Origin: Saccharopolyspora gloriosae | GTDB lineage: Bacteria; Actinomycetota; Actinomycetes; Mycobacteriales; Pseudonocardiaceae | Reading direction: 5' to 3' | DNA: 64,000 bases | Assembly: GCF_014203325.1 (NCBI RefSeq) | Contig: NZ_JACHIV010000001.1 | Location: 6,635,501-6,699,500 of the forward strand | Shown here: piece after piece, positions 1 to 9,151 of the stretch | Layout of the letters: every line of letters begins with the position of its first letter | Position numbering within the stretch: position 1 is the first letter of the stretch | Translations under genes and position numbers: made by a program | Notes under the pieces: generated by a model | What the model saw: only the letters and a program-made list of their open reading frames with translations | Told to the model about the DNA's origin: nothing | Databases searched by the model: none

Positions 1-57
1 GGCCTCGCGCTGATCATCGGCGGTGTCGTGACGCTCGAAATGGGCGGTGCGCATTGA
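1..57 (+). CDS. SMR-family multidrug efflux protein, C-terminal end (partial)
   Basis: The window opens inside a gene. Frame 1 reads GLALIIGGVVTLEMGGAH and stops at 55-57. This looks like the last transmembrane helix and short polar tail of a small multidrug resistance (EmrE/SugE-type) proton antiporter, in which a final hydrophobic helix with a GG pair ends the protein. Only 18 residues are visible, so the family call rests on this tail and on the coupled TetR regulator downstream, a common partner of SMR pumps. The stop overlaps the start of the next gene by four bases, which implies one transcript. Confidence 0.55.
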   Translation, partial: GLALIIGGVVTLEMGGAH

Positions 58-659
58 CCGCGGAACCCGCCGACGGGCGCCTCGCGAAGGGTGAGCGGCG
101 CCGCCGCGCCATCCTCGACGCCACCGCCCGCGTCGTGGAGCGCGACGGGGTGGCCGGGGTCAGCCACCGCGCGATAGCCCGGGAGGCCGAGGTGCCGCCC
201 GCGTCGATCGCCTACTACTTCGCCGGGATCGACGACCTGCTGGTGGCGACGCTGCTGGAGAGCGTGGAGCTGCTCATCGCGGACGTCGCCCGGATGCGCG
301 AGGACACCCCGGAGGACGGGCGGGCGTGGGCGCGCACCATCGCCGAGAACCTGGCGATCATGATCAACGAACGGCGCGGCCGCACCATCGCGGAGTACGA
401 GCTGTACCTGCTCGCCGCCCGCAGGCCCGCGCTGCGCCCCGCCGCGCGCCGGTGGATCGAGGTCGCGACGGGCGAGATCAACGAGGGGCGCGGCGCCGAC
501 GCGGGCGTGGTCAAGGCGTTGTTCGCCGCGATCGACGGACTGCTGATGCAGGCCCTCATCGCCGACGAGCCCCCGGTCGCGGCGGACTTCGAGCCCGCGC
601 TGCACTTCCTGCTGCAGCCCCTGTCGTACCTGCGGGAGGTCGGCGAGGTCACGGGCTGA
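54..659 (+). CDS. TetR-family transcriptional regulator
   Basis: This 201-residue protein has an N-terminal helix-turn-helix at about residues 15-60. The pattern RRRAILDATARVVERDG, then SHRAIAREAEVP and ASIAYYF, is the classic TetR DNA-binding fold. The C-terminal two thirds is a helical ligand-binding domain without recognisable specificity. The chosen start is a TTG whose last bases overlap the stop of the upstream SMR-like gene (ttga), so the two are probably translationally coupled. The likely role is repression of that efflux gene, but the promoter it would act on lies outside the window. Confidence 0.85.
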   Translation: MTAEPADGRLAKGERRRRAILDATARVVERDGVAGVSHRAIAREAEVPPASIAYYFAGIDDLLVATLLESVELLIADVARMREDTPEDGRAWARTIAENLAIMINERRGRTIAEYELYLLAARRPALRPAARRWIEVATGEINEGRGADAGVVKALFAAIDGLLMQALIADEPPVAADFEPALHFLLQPLSYLREVGEVTG

Positions 660-741
660 CCAGGATCGCGGCCATCTCGGTGCCGGACGGTGATCGCGGC
701 CGCTACCGTGCGGAGGCGCAGTCCAACTAGGGGGAACGAGC

Positions 742-1515
742 ATGGTGCGGACGGGTCTCGCGGTGGCCGGTGCGGCCTGCCTGCTGGTGGCGGGCACGGC
801 CGTGAGCTGGGGCTGGGGCGATCAGGGTGGCCGGGAGGTCGTCACCGCGCTGCCCGGCATCACCGAGGTGCGGCTCGCCGAGTCGAGCGGCGAGGTGCGC
901 ATCCGGCACGAACCCGGCGCTCGGGCCGAGGTGCGGGAACGGGCGCGCAACTGGTTGGGCGGCGACGACGACCGCAGCCACCGGGTCGAGGACGGCGCGC
1001 TCGTGCTGCCCGGCTGCGGTTCCGGCTGCTCGATCGACTACGAGGTCGTGCTGCCCGCTCCGGTGCCCGTGACGGGCGCCGGTGACGCGGGATCGCTCGA
1101 GGTCGCCGGGATGGAGTCGGTGGACGTCGAGACCGCCGCGGGGTCGGTGGCGATCTCGGAGGTGAGCGGGCCGGTGCGGGTGCGCGGTTCCTCCGGCGGG
1201 ATCGAGCTGCGCGACCTCGACGGCGACGTGGACGTGACGACCGGCAGCGGCGGGATCGACGGCGAGCGCCTGGCCGGTGGCAGCATCGTGGTGGGCGCCG
1301 ACAGCGGGGCGATCGACCTGGAGCTGACCGGGCCCCGCGTCGTGCGGGCGAGCACCGGGACCGGTGGTATCGAGCTGGACGTGCCGGACGAGGCGTACCG
1401 GGTCACCGCCGACACCGGGACCGGGTCGCGCGACGTCGACGTGGACACCGATCCGAACTCGCCGCGGCTGCTGGAGCTGAGCACCGGCACCGGCTCCATC
1501 GAGGTCGGCCACTGA
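742..1515 (+). CDS. Secreted DUF4097-like beta-repeat protein
   Basis: This is a 257-residue protein with a hydrophobic N-terminal segment (residues 4-22, signal peptide or anchor). The remainder is built of short beta-strand repeats rich in G, S, V and D, such as [20 protein letters not shown] and later GTGGIELDV and GTGSIEVGH. This is the right-handed ladder pattern of DUF4097/putative adhesin proteins. Two Cys residues close together (CGSGCS, about residue 93) could form a disulphide outside the cell. A GGGGGA-type ribosome site precedes the ATG. The function is unknown, and it stands alone between the TetR gene and the dnaK operon. Confidence 0.7.
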   Translation: MVRTGLAVAGAACLLVAGTAVSWGWGDQGGREVVTALPGITEVRLAESSGEVRIRHEPGARAEVRERARNWLGGDDDRSHRVEDGALVLPGCGSGCSIDYEVVLPAPVPVTGAGDAGSLEVAGMESVDVETAAGSVAISEVSGPVRVRGSSGGIELRDLDGDVDVTTGSGGIDGERLAGGSIVVGADSGAIDLELTGPRVVRASTGTGGIELDVPDEAYRVTADTGTGSRDVDVDTDPNSPRLLELSTGTGSIEVGH

Positions 1516-1636
1516 GCCTGCCGGTTTCGTCCGTTTCCGTTCGGGGCGCTCGGCGGTCGCGCCGTGCGCGTCCGATCGATCGATCCCGCTTCTCGGGAAC
1601 TTCCCGTGCAGCTCAGCCGTTGTCCAGGCAGAAACA

Positions 1637-1655
1637 TTGAGCGACTCGCGCTCAA
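1637..1655. promoter_or_regulatory. HAIR operator 1 (HspR site) upstream of dnaK
   Basis: TTGAGC-N7-GCTCAA is a perfect inverted repeat matching the core of the HAIR consensus (CTTGAGT-N7-ACTCAAG) bound by HspR. It lies just upstream of the likely -35 element. The hspR gene at the end of this operon gives autoregulation. Confidence 0.9.
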
Positions 1656-1661
1656 CCCGGT

Positions 1662-1691
1662 TTGACGGCTGCCGATGGGTGCCGGTAAAAC
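1662..1691 (+). promoter_or_regulatory. dnaK operon promoter
   Basis: TTGACG (1662-1667), an 18-base spacer and TAAAAC (1686-1691) resemble a housekeeping-sigma promoter. It is bracketed by the two HAIR operators, the second of which overlaps the expected transcription start. That layout fits repression by HspR at normal temperature. Confidence 0.65.
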
Positions 1692-1711
1692 TTGAGTCGG
1701 CAAGGCTCAAC
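1691..1711. promoter_or_regulatory. HAIR operator 2 (HspR site) upstream of dnaK
   Basis: CTTGAGT-N7-GCTCAAC, one base away from a perfect inverted repeat. It lies directly after the -10 element, about 50 bases before the dnaK start. Confidence 0.9.
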
Positions 1712-1759
1712 GGACTATCGGGTCCTGGGCGCATGAGCAAGGAGCAGGAGGAACCATCC

Positions 1760-3646
1760 ATGTCGCGAGCGGTCGGTATCGACCTGGGGACGACCAACTC
1801 CGTCGTTTCCGTCCTCGAAGGCGGTGAATCGACGGTCATCGCCAACTCCGAGGGCTCGCGGACGACGCCGTCCATCGTCGCCTTCGCGAAGAACGGCGAG
1901 ATCCTCACCGGGCAGCCGGCGAAGAACCAGGCGGTGACGAACGTCGACCGCACCATCCGGTCGGTCAAGCGCCACATGGGCACCGACTGGAAGACGTCCA
2001 TCGACGACAAGGCGTACACGCCGCAGGAGATCAGCGCGCGAGTGCTGATGAAGCTCAAGCGCGACGCCGAGGCCTACCTGGGCGACGACGTCACCGACGC
2101 CGTGATCACCGTCCCGGCCTACTTCGAGGACGCCCAGCGGCAGGCCACCAAGGAGGCCGGCCAGATCGCCGGGCTCAACGTGCTGCGCATCGTCAACGAG
2201 CCGACGGCCGCCGCGCTGGCCTACGGCCTGGACAAGGGCGAGAAGGAACAGACGATCCTGGTCTTCGACCTCGGTGGCGGCACGTTCGACGTGTCGCTGC
2301 TGGAGATCGGCGAAGGCGTCGTCGAGGTCCGCGCCACCAGCGGCGACAACCACCTCGGTGGTGACGACTGGGACGAGCGCATCGTCGACTGGCTGGTCGA
2401 CAAGTTCAAGAACTCCAACGGCATCGATCTGACCAAGGACAAGATGGCCTTGCAGCGGATCAAGGAAGCCGCGGAGAAGGCCAAGATCGAGCTCTCCAGC
2501 TCCTCCACGGCCAACATCAACCTGCCGTACATCACGGTGGACTCCGAGAAGAACCCGATGTTCCTCGACGAGACGCTGTCCCGTGCGGAGTTCCAGCGGA
2601 TCACCTCCGACCTGCTGGAGCGCACCCGCAAGCCGTTCGAGGCCGTGGTGCGCGACGCGGGCGTGAAGATCGCCGACGTCGACCACGTCGTGCTCGTCGG
2701 TGGTTCCACCCGGATGCCCGCCGTGACGGACCTGGTCAAGGAGCTCACCGACGGCCGCGAGCCGAACAAGGGCGTGAACCCGGACGAGGTCGTCGCCGTC
2801 GGCGCCGCCCTGCAGGCCGGTGTGCTGCGCGGTGAGGTCAAGGACGTCCTGCTGCTGGACGTCACCCCGCTGTCCCTGGGCATCGAGACCAAGGGCGGCA
2901 TCATGACCAAGCTGATCGAGCGCAACACCACGATCCCGACGAAGCGCTCCGAGACCTTCACGACGGCCGACGACAACCAGCCGTCCGTGCAGATCCAGGT
3001 CTTCCAGGGCGAGCGCGAGATCGCGGCGCACAACAAGAAGCTCGGCATGTTCGAGCTGACCGGCCTGCCGCCGTCGCCGCGCGGGGTGCCGCAGATCGAG
3101 GTGTCCTTCGACATCGACGCCAACGGCATCGTGCACGTCAACGCGAAGGACCTCGGCACCGGCAAGGAGCAGTCGATGACCATCACCGGCGGCTCCGCGC
3201 TGCCGAAGGAGGACATCGACCGGATGGTCTCCGACGCGGAGGCCCACGCTGACGAGGACAAGCAGCGCCGCGAAGAGGCCGAGTCCCGCAACCAGGCCGA
3301 GACGCTCGTCTACCAGACCGAGAAGGTCCTGACCGACAACGACGAGCAGCTGCCCGAGGAGACCAAGACCAAGGTCAAGTCGGCCGTCGACGAGGTCAAG
3401 GAATCGCTCAAGGGCGAGGACGTCGCCGCCATCAAGGCCGCGGTGGAGAAGCTCGCCACCGAGTCGCAGGCGCTGGGCCAGGCCCTCTACGCCGACGCCG
3501 GTGCGGAGGCCGCGGGCGCCGCCGGTGCCGCGGGTGCCGCCGGTGACGCGGGCGCGACCGCCGGAGCCGGTGCCACCAGCGGTGGAGCCGACGACGTGGT
3601 CGACGCCGAGATCGTGGACGACGAGGACGAAAAGAAGAAGAAGTGA
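1760..3646 (+). CDS. dnaK: Molecular chaperone DnaK (Hsp70)
   Basis: ATP-dependent Hsp70 chaperone of 628 residues. It starts [18 protein letters not shown], carries the phosphate-binding motif [16 protein letters not shown] and the second motif [11 protein letters not shown], then the linker and peptide-binding domain ([19 protein letters not shown]). An Ala/Gly-rich tail ends EDEKKKK. The ATG at 1760 is chosen because it follows an AGGAGGA ribosome site and gives the normal N-terminus; upstream in-frame sequence covers the HAIR operators. It overlaps grpE by four bases. It works with GrpE and DnaJ in protein folding and stress recovery. Confidence 0.98.
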   Translation: MSRAVGIDLGTTNSVVSVLEGGESTVIANSEGSRTTPSIVAFAKNGEILTGQPAKNQAVTNVDRTIRSVKRHMGTDWKTSIDDKAYTPQEISARVLMKLKRDAEAYLGDDVTDAVITVPAYFEDAQRQATKEAGQIAGLNVLRIVNEPTAAALAYGLDKGEKEQTILVFDLGGGTFDVSLLEIGEGVVEVRATSGDNHLGGDDWDERIVDWLVDKFKNSNGIDLTKDKMALQRIKEAAEKAKIELSSSSTANINLPYITVDSEKNPMFLDETLSRAEFQRITSDLLERTRKPFEAVVRDAGVKIADVDHVVLVGGSTRMPAVTDLVKELTDGREPNKGVNPDEVVAVGAALQAGVLRGEVKDVLLLDVTPLSLGIETKGGIMTKLIERNTTIPTKRSETFTTADDNQPSVQIQVFQGEREIAAHNKKLGMFELTGLPPSPRGVPQIEVSFDIDANGIVHVNAKDLGTGKEQSMTITGGSALPKEDIDRMVSDAEAHADEDKQRREEAESRNQAETLVYQTEKVLTDNDEQLPEETKTKVKSAVDEVKESLKGEDVAAIKAAVEKLATESQALGQALYADAGAEAAGAAGAAGAAGDAGATAGAGATSGGADDVVDAEIVDDEDEKKKK

Positions 3647-4365
3647 CCTCCGAGAGCTCAGGCAACTCCGACCGGCAGCAGTCGCCGCAGGACGGCGAGC
3701 AGGAGCCGGTGGTGGTCCGGGACCGCAGGCGGATCGATCCGCAGACCGGTGAACCCCGGGCCGCCACCGAGCAGGGGCAGGTGGCAGAGAGCATGTCCGG
3801 CACGCTGGACGAGGAACTGGCCAAGGTCGCCGAAGGCACGTCCGTCGAGGGCGCGCCGGAGGAAGCCGACGCCGACGGTGCGGATTCGGGCCTGCGCAAG
3901 CAGGTCGACGAACTCACCGAGGACCTCAAGCGGGTCACGGCCGAGTACGCCAACTACCGCAGGCGCGTCGAGCGCGATCGGGAGTCGGTGGTCAGCGCCG
4001 CCAAGGCGTCGGTCGCCGGTGACCTGCTCACCGTGCTCGACGACCTGGAGCGCGCCGAGTCGCACGGCGACCTCACCGGCGCGTTCAAGTCGGTGGCCGA
4101 CAAGCTGACGGGTTCGCTGACCAACGCGGGCTTGGAGTCGTTCGGCCGGGAAGGCGACGAGTTCGACCCGTCGGTGCACGAGGCGGTCCAGCACACGACC
4201 TCTCCGGAGGTCTCGGGGCCGACCGTCACGACCGTCATGCGTCGCGGCTACCGGTTCGGCGACCGGGTGCTGCGGCCGGCGATGGTCGCGGTCACCGACC
4301 ACGAACCCGAAGCCGCGGCACCGCCGGAGAGCGGTGCCGAGACCGGCGAGGACGCGGCACAGTGA
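3643..4365 (+). CDS. grpE: Nucleotide exchange factor GrpE
   Basis: 240 residues. GrpE speeds ADP release from DnaK. The first ~85 residues are acidic and disordered, the next ~40 form the long coiled coil ([30 protein letters not shown] region), and the C-terminal beta-wing contains the family signature near [10 protein letters not shown] and ending [19 protein letters not shown]. The GTG start overlaps the dnaK stop (GTGA), so translation is coupled. The long acidic N-terminal extension is typical of actinobacterial GrpE. Confidence 0.97.
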   Translation: MTSESSGNSDRQQSPQDGEQEPVVVRDRRRIDPQTGEPRAATEQGQVAESMSGTLDEELAKVAEGTSVEGAPEEADADGADSGLRKQVDELTEDLKRVTAEYANYRRRVERDRESVVSAAKASVAGDLLTVLDDLERAESHGDLTGAFKSVADKLTGSLTNAGLESFGREGDEFDPSVHEAVQHTTSPEVSGPTVTTVMRRGYRFGDRVLRPAMVAVTDHEPEAAAPPESGAETGEDAAQ

Positions 4366-4383
4366 GACCACGACCCCGCTCGG

Positions 4384-4421
4384 CGGAACGCGACGTCACC
4401 AGCACGGGAGGTCGCGTTCCG
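4384..4421 (+). other. Perfect hairpin between grpE and dnaJ
   Basis: An 11-bp perfect stem, CGGAACGCGAC pairing with GTCGCGTTCCG, around a 16-base loop in the 151-base gap between grpE and dnaJ. It has no T-run. It could be an RNA-processing or partial termination site that lowers dnaJ expression relative to dnaK-grpE. Confidence 0.6.
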
Positions 4422-4516
4422 CGTGGCCTCGCCCGGTCATGGCCGGGCGGGGTCGGGTCCGCACCCGCACCGCACGCCGGTGCGGGACGGCAGCGAAGTG
4501 AGAGGAGGGGCGCCCG

Positions 4517-5725
4517 GTGAGTGCCAGGGAATGGCTCGACAAGGACTTCTACGGCGAGCTGGGCGTTTCGTCCGACGCGACGACCGACGAGATCAAGAAG
4601 GCCTACCGGAAGCTGGCGCGGGAGAACCACCCCGACGCCAACCCCGGCAACAGCAAGGCCGAATCGAAGTTCAAAGCCGTCTCCGAGGCGTACGGGGTGC
4701 TGTCCGACCCGGAGAAGCGCAAGCAGTACGACGAGGCGCGCCGCCTGTTCGGCAGCGGCTTCGGCGGCGGTCAAGGCGGGTTCGGGGGCTTCGGCTCCGG
4801 AGCCGGCGCCGGTGGCGCGGGCGGGTTCGACCTGGGTGACCTGTTCGGCGGCGGCGGGCCTCGGCCCGGTGGCGCCGGAGCGGGCGCGGGCGGGCTCGGC
4901 GACCTGTTCGGCGGGTTGTTCGGCGGTGGCGGCGCGGGCCGCCGCGGTGGCGGGTCCACCGCGAGCAGGCCGCAGCGCGGCGCGGACGTCGAGACCGAGG
5001 TCCGCATCGACTTCGCCGAGGCGGTGCGCGGCGCGACGGTGCCGCTGCGGCTGTCCAGCCCGGCCACCTGCCTGACCTGCCACGGCTCGGGAGCGAAGGC
5101 CGGTACCCGGCCGCGCACCTGCAGCACCTGCTCCGGCGCGGGTCTGGTGACCCGCAACCAGGGGGCGTTCGCGTTCAGCGAGCCCTGCCCGGACTGCCGC
5201 GGCAAGGGGCAGATCATCGACGACCCGTGCCCGGACTGCCGGGGCGAGGGCGTCGCCACCCGGTCCCGCACGTTGACCGTGCGCATCCCGGCCGGCGTCA
5301 ACGACGGGCAGCGCATCAGGCTGGCCGGTCAGGGCGAGCCGGGGCGCAACGGCGCGGCGGGCGGCGACCTTTTTGTGGTCGTGCACGTCAACGCGCACCG
5401 GGTGTTCGGACGATCCGGTGATGATCTCACGGTGACCGTTCCGGTGACCTTCCCCGAGCTGGCGCTGGGCACTACTTTGACCGTGCCGACCCTCGACGGG
5501 AAGGTCTCGCTGAAGGTGCAGCCCGGTACCGCAAGCGGGCGGACGCTGCGGGTGCGTGGCAAGGGCGTGGGCCGGAAGACCGGCAGCGGTGACCTGCTGG
5601 TCACCCTGCAGGTCGTCGTTCCGTCCACTTTGGACGATTCGGCGGCCGAGGCGCTGCGGTCCTACGCGGAGGCCACGGCGGAGCACGATCCGCGTGCGGA
5701 GTGGGACGAGCTGCTCGGGAGGTAG
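4517..5725 (+). CDS. dnaJ: Class I DnaJ co-chaperone (Hsp40)
   Basis: 402 residues. The N-terminal J domain has the HPD motif (NHPDANPG, about residue 38) that stimulates the DnaK ATPase. It is followed by a very long Gly/Phe-rich region (about residues 75-150) and four zinc-binding CxxCxGxG repeats: [24 protein letters not shown] and CPDCRGEG. The C-terminal beta domains bind substrate. The GTG start has a GGAGGGG ribosome site. It sits in the dnaK-grpE-dnaJ-hspR operon, making this the HspR-linked DnaJ1 of actinobacteria. Confidence 0.96.
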   Translation: MSAREWLDKDFYGELGVSSDATTDEIKKAYRKLARENHPDANPGNSKAESKFKAVSEAYGVLSDPEKRKQYDEARRLFGSGFGGGQGGFGGFGSGAGAGGAGGFDLGDLFGGGGPRPGGAGAGAGGLGDLFGGLFGGGGAGRRGGGSTASRPQRGADVETEVRIDFAEAVRGATVPLRLSSPATCLTCHGSGAKAGTRPRTCSTCSGAGLVTRNQGAFAFSEPCPDCRGKGQIIDDPCPDCRGEGVATRSRTLTVRIPAGVNDGQRIRLAGQGEPGRNGAAGGDLFVVVHVNAHRVFGRSGDDLTVTVPVTFPELALGTTLTVPTLDGKVSLKVQPGTASGRTLRVRGKGVGRKTGSGDLLVTLQVVVPSTLDDSAAEALRSYAEATAEHDPRAEWDELLGR

Positions 5726-5727
5726 GC

Positions 5728-6192
5728 ATGGGTGACGGTCCACGCAGCGCTCGGCTGAACGTGACGATCGGTTTCCCACCAGGGGCCAACGAGGACTCAC
5801 CGGTGTTCGTGATCTCCGTGGCCGCGGAGCTCTCCGGGTTGCACGCCCAGACGCTGCGCAGCTACGACCGGCTCGGCCTGGTCTCACCGGGCCGCACCCC
5901 GGCGGGCGGGCGGCGCTACTCGGCGCGGGACATCGCGCTGCTGCGCGAAGTGCAACGGCTGTCCCAGGAGGAAGGCGTCAACCTCGCCGGGATCAAGCGC
6001 ATCATCGAGCTGGAGAACGAGGTCGACGCGCTGCGCGACAAGGTGCAGGGCCTGATGGACGAACTCACCGCCGCCTACGCGTCGGTCGAGCAGACCGCGG
6101 CCCGGGTCCACGCCTCGTACCGCCGGGACCTGGTGCCGGTGCACCAGGAAACGGCCCTGGTCGTCTGGAAGCCGGACTCCCGCCGCCGCTGA
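5728..6192 (+). CDS. hspR: Heat-shock repressor HspR (MerR family)
   Basis: 154 residues. A MerR-type winged helix lies at about residues 25-95 (VFVISVAAELSGLHAQTLRS, then YDRLGLVSPGRTPAGGRRYS), followed by a coiled coil and a basic tail. HspR binds HAIR repeats with DnaK as co-repressor, so it closes the feedback loop on this operon and on clpB. Its ribosome site (GGGAGGT) lies in the end of dnaJ and its ATG follows two bases after the dnaJ stop. The first ~20 residues before the HTH are variable. Confidence 0.95.
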   Translation: MGDGPRSARLNVTIGFPPGANEDSPVFVISVAAELSGLHAQTLRSYDRLGLVSPGRTPAGGRRYSARDIALLREVQRLSQEEGVNLAGIKRIIELENEVDALRDKVQGLMDELTAAYASVEQTAARVHASYRRDLVPVHQETALVVWKPDSRRR

Positions 6193-6197
6193 CGAAC

Positions 6198-6236
6198 AGC
6201 GCCCCGCCGTGCTCGCCCGAGCGACGGCGGGGCGCT
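6198..6236. terminator. Bidirectional terminator between hspR and the flavohemoglobin gene
   Basis: A 13-bp perfect stem (AGCGCCCCGCCGT with ACGGCGGGGCGCT) and 13-base loop between two convergent genes. Confidence 0.85.
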
Positions 6237-6238
6237 CG

Positions 6239-7408
6239 TCAGTCCAGCGCGAACGGGTCGTAGTGGATCTGGTCCAGCGGAACCCCCGTGACCAGCAGTT
6301 TCGAGACCGTGGCCCGGACCATCGCGGGCGAGCCGCTGATGAGCACCTCGTGCCGGGACCAGTCGTGGCGGGCCACCGCTTCGGCGAGCGTGCCCTGCTC
6401 GGCGCCGGTGGCGGCCTGGTCGTCCTCCAGCACCGGGGTCACCGTGAACCACGGATTGGTCATCGCCACCCGCTGCAGGTTCGCCAGGTCGTAGAGGTCC
6501 TCGCGGGTGCGGCCCCCGTAGTACAGCCGGACCTGCGGGTTCTCGCCGTACTGCGCCAAGTCCTCGACGATCGACCGCATCGGCGCGAGCCCGGTGCCCC
6601 CGGCGATCATCAGCACGTCCCGCTCGTTCTCGCGGTCCACGTGCAACTGCCCCATCGGTGAGCCGATGCGCCACCGGTCGCCGCGCTGGGCGTGCCCGAC
6701 CAGCGCGCGGCTGACCCAGCCGCCGTCCACAGTGCGGACGTGGAACTCCAGGACGCCGTCGTCGCCCGGCTGGTTCGCGGGGGTCAGGTAGCGCCACAGC
6801 CGCGGGCGCTGAGGCACTTCGACGCTGACGTACTGCCCGGGGTGGTAAGGCACCGGGTAGTCGGTCTGCACCCGGATCACCGCCAGGTCGCGGGTCAGCC
6901 GGGTGTGGCCGATGACCTCGCCGTCGTACCAGGCGGGCCCGTTGTCCTCGTTGGCCGCGCTGATCATCGCGGTGGCCAGCACGGTGTACGCCTCGGCCCA
7001 GGCCCGTTCGACCTGCTGGGTCCAGTGCGTGCCGGAGTGCTTCTTGATCGCCGCGAGCAGCGCGGTGCCCACCGCCTCGTAGTGCGCCGAGACCACGCCG
7101 AACTTGCGGTGGTCCCGGCCGAGCTGGTGCAGGAAGGGCAGCAGGTCGTCGGGGCGGTCGATCATCTGGATGATGTGCACCAGCGCCCGCATCAGCCGGT
7201 CGCGCTGGGATTCCATGTTGGCGGCGAACAGCTCGCGGGTGTTCGGCGCGATGCTGAACAGCATCGCGTAGAAGAACCGGGCCACCTCGTCGGAGCGCGC
7301 CTCGACACCCGCCCAGCTTTCCCGGATCAAGTGGACCATCTGGCTCGCGCGTTCCGGCGTCGGCCGGTTCGGGCGGGGCCCTGGGCTCAGTACGGCGTTC
7401 GCTGACAT
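6239..7408 (-). CDS. hmp: Flavohemoglobin (nitric oxide dioxygenase)
   Basis: 389 residues. It converts NO to nitrate using O2 and NAD(P)H. The N-terminal globin domain (about residues 20-155) includes the proximal-His region DHRKFGVVSAHYEAVG. The ferredoxin-reductase-like FAD domain has YHPGQYVSVEV and the NAD domain has IAGGTGLAPMRS. Domain order and length match Hmp, although its C-terminal half could also serve other substrates. It is convergent with hspR and divergent from the next gene across a 224-base gap. I could not identify an NsrR-type operator there with confidence. Confidence 0.9.
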   Translation of the reverse strand: MSANAVLSPGPRPNRPTPERASQMVHLIRESWAGVEARSDEVARFFYAMLFSIAPNTRELFAANMESQRDRLMRALVHIIQMIDRPDDLLPFLHQLGRDHRKFGVVSAHYEAVGTALLAAIKKHSGTHWTQQVERAWAEAYTVLATAMISAANEDNGPAWYDGEVIGHTRLTRDLAVIRVQTDYPVPYHPGQYVSVEVPQRPRLWRYLTPANQPGDDGVLEFHVRTVDGGWVSRALVGHAQRGDRWRIGSPMGQLHVDRENERDVLMIAGGTGLAPMRSIVEDLAQYGENPQVRLYYGGRTREDLYDLANLQRVAMTNPWFTVTPVLEDDQAATGAEQGTLAEAVARHDWSRHEVLISGSPAMVRATVSKLLVTGVPLDQIHYDPFALD

Positions 7409-7632
7409 GGTTCGGTCGTGGTCTCCACGAAGTCGGGTGGCATCCGGTCAGGTGCACACTGCTGCTGGCATTTGATGTCCCCCGACGTGCAGGACCATAA
7501 CGCCTCGTCGTGCTTTCACACTATTGATGCCACTTTTGCGGGCGTTTCGACTACTCCCGGTCGATCATCCTGGATATGTAGCGGGGAAACCTGCATCTGA
7601 TGGTGTGGATCTCACGGTGCGCATGACACTGT

Positions 7633-8340
7633 GTGCGCGTGCGCCCCGAAACTGACACCGCCTATGCCGCTGCGGACTCCGCCGGAGCCGGCGCGGACGA
7701 AGCGTTCCGGCGCGAGCCGAGCCACCCCGGCCCGGACGCCGATGAGCGGGACGCGGCCGACCTGCCCGGATCCGCGGGCGAGCACCTGCTGCAGAACGCC
7801 TACGGGACCGAGAAGCGGGCCCGGCGCTTCTACGATGACCAGGTCCTCGACCACCTCAACGACCGGATGCGCGAGTTCATCGGCCGCATGGAGATGGCGT
7901 TCGTGGCCACCGCCGACGGGCACGGGGAGTGCGACTCCAGCCTCCGCGCCGGACCGCCCGGCTTCATCGAGGTCCTCGACGACCGCCACCTCGCCTACCC
8001 CGAGTACCGCGGCAACGGCGTGCTCGCGAGCCTCGGCAACATCAGCGAGAACCCGCACATCGGCATCCTCATGGTCGACTTCGCCGAGGACCTGATCGGA
8101 CTGCACGTCAACGGCGCCGCGCGGATCGTCGAAGACGCCGAGCTGCGCGAACTGCACCCCGACCTGCCCGTGGAGTTCGACCGCGGCCGGACTCCCGAGC
8201 GCTGGGTGGTCGTCGAGGTCGAAGAGGCCTACATCCACTGCCGCAAGCACATCCCGCGGATGGTCCCGGTGCTGCGCAAGCGCAGCTGGGGCACGGACGA
8301 CCCGCAGCGCAAAGCCGGGCACTACTTCGTCTCGAAGTGA
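7633..8340 (+). CDS. Pyridoxamine 5'-phosphate oxidase-like flavin-binding protein
   Basis: 235 residues. After a ~45-residue variable head comes a split-barrel domain with GRMEMAFVATADGHGECDSS, then GNGVLASLGNISENPHIGIL and LHVNGAARIV, typical of the PPOX/FMN-binding family that reduces small molecules. It ends with a conserved CRKHIPRM segment. GTG 7633 or GTG 7639 could be the start; a GACACT hexamer a few bases upstream suggests a leaderless mRNA. It is divergent from hmp, and both could respond to oxidative or nitrosative stress, but that is inference. Confidence 0.8.
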   Translation: MRVRPETDTAYAAADSAGAGADEAFRREPSHPGPDADERDAADLPGSAGEHLLQNAYGTEKRARRFYDDQVLDHLNDRMREFIGRMEMAFVATADGHGECDSSLRAGPPGFIEVLDDRHLAYPEYRGNGVLASLGNISENPHIGILMVDFAEDLIGLHVNGAARIVEDAELRELHPDLPVEFDRGRTPERWVVVEVEEAYIHCRKHIPRMVPVLRKRSWGTDDPQRKAGHYFVSK

Positions 8341-8436
8341 CCCCGCGGCGAGTGCTCCGCGCCGGGAGGCCCACCCCTGGGGAACGGGGCACCGAGCCCT
8401 AGGGACACTGGTGGGGCGCGGGAAGCATCGCGCCAC

Positions 8437-8958
8437 ATGCACCGACGGCGGGCGGAGAGTGCCGTGATCGAGCGGATCGAGGCGCCGGCGGACGGTCCGG
8501 CCACGAGCTCCGGCAGGACGCAGGACCGGGAACGGCGAGGCGCGGCCGAAGCGGTCGAACGCGAACTGGTGATGATGTTCCGGCGCGCCCGCAACTTCTC
8601 GATGACGGTGGCCTCGCAGGTGCACCCCGACCTCGACCCGGCCTCCTACAGCCTGCTGCTGATGGTCGACGACGCGGGCTCGCTGCGCGGCATGGACGTC
8701 GCCGACCGCACCGGCCTGGACAAGTCGACGGTGAGCAGGCAGATCGCGACGCTCGTGGAGCTGGACCTGCTGGAACGCGTGCCGGACCCGGACGACGGCC
8801 GGGCCCGGCGCATCCAGCTGTCCGCGTCCGGGCGTTCGCGGCTGGCCCAGGTCCGCAAGCAGCGGCGCAAGCACATGCACGGCGAGTTCGCGCACTGGTC
8901 CACCACGGACCTCCAAGACCTCTCCCGCCTGCTGGCCCAGCTCAACCGGATGTTCTGA
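8437..8958 (+). CDS. MarR-family transcriptional regulator
   Basis: 173 residues. The winged helix-turn-helix spans about residues 55-140: VADRTGLDKSTVSRQIATLV is the recognition region and RVPDPDDGRARRIQLSASG the wing. The first ~35 residues are low-complexity and the start may be later. Its target is unknown; the neighbouring flavin-binding protein gene upstream on the same strand and the second MarR gene downstream are candidates. Confidence 0.85.
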   Translation: MHRRRAESAVIERIEAPADGPATSSGRTQDRERRGAAEAVERELVMMFRRARNFSMTVASQVHPDLDPASYSLLLMVDDAGSLRGMDVADRTGLDKSTVSRQIATLVELDLLERVPDPDDGRARRIQLSASGRSRLAQVRKQRRKHMHGEFAHWSTTDLQDLSRLLAQLNRMF

Positions 8959-9093
8959 GCGCGGCGACGTCGATTCCGCCGCGGCCGGGTGCCTTCGGGG
9001 CGGTCCGCGCCACACCGTTCTGTCGGCCCGTGCGCGAGCGGCGGGCGCCTGGTTCTCCCTGCCGGCCGCGGTGGCGCGTGCCACTCCCCAGTA

Positions 9094-9139
9094 AGTTGCC
9101 TTCTGCAACTAACATAATTATAGTTGCGTGCAGCAACTA
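9094..9139. promoter_or_regulatory. Twin MarR-type operators
   Basis: Two copies of an inverted repeat with identical half-sites: AGTTGC-N5-GCAACT at 9094-9110 and TAGTTGC-N5-GCAACTA at 9121-9139. Their centres are 28 bases apart and flank an AT-rich stretch (TAACATAATTATA) that probably holds the -10 element. The second site ends at the ribosome site of the MarR gene, so autorepression of the marR-MFS-YceI operon is likely. Confidence 0.85.
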
Positions 9140-9151
9140 AAGGAGTGGCTC

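Noticed and set aside
7409-7632. NsrR-type operator upstream of the flavohemoglobin gene
   Set aside because: Short AT-containing stretches exist, but none matched the NsrR palindrome well enough to report.
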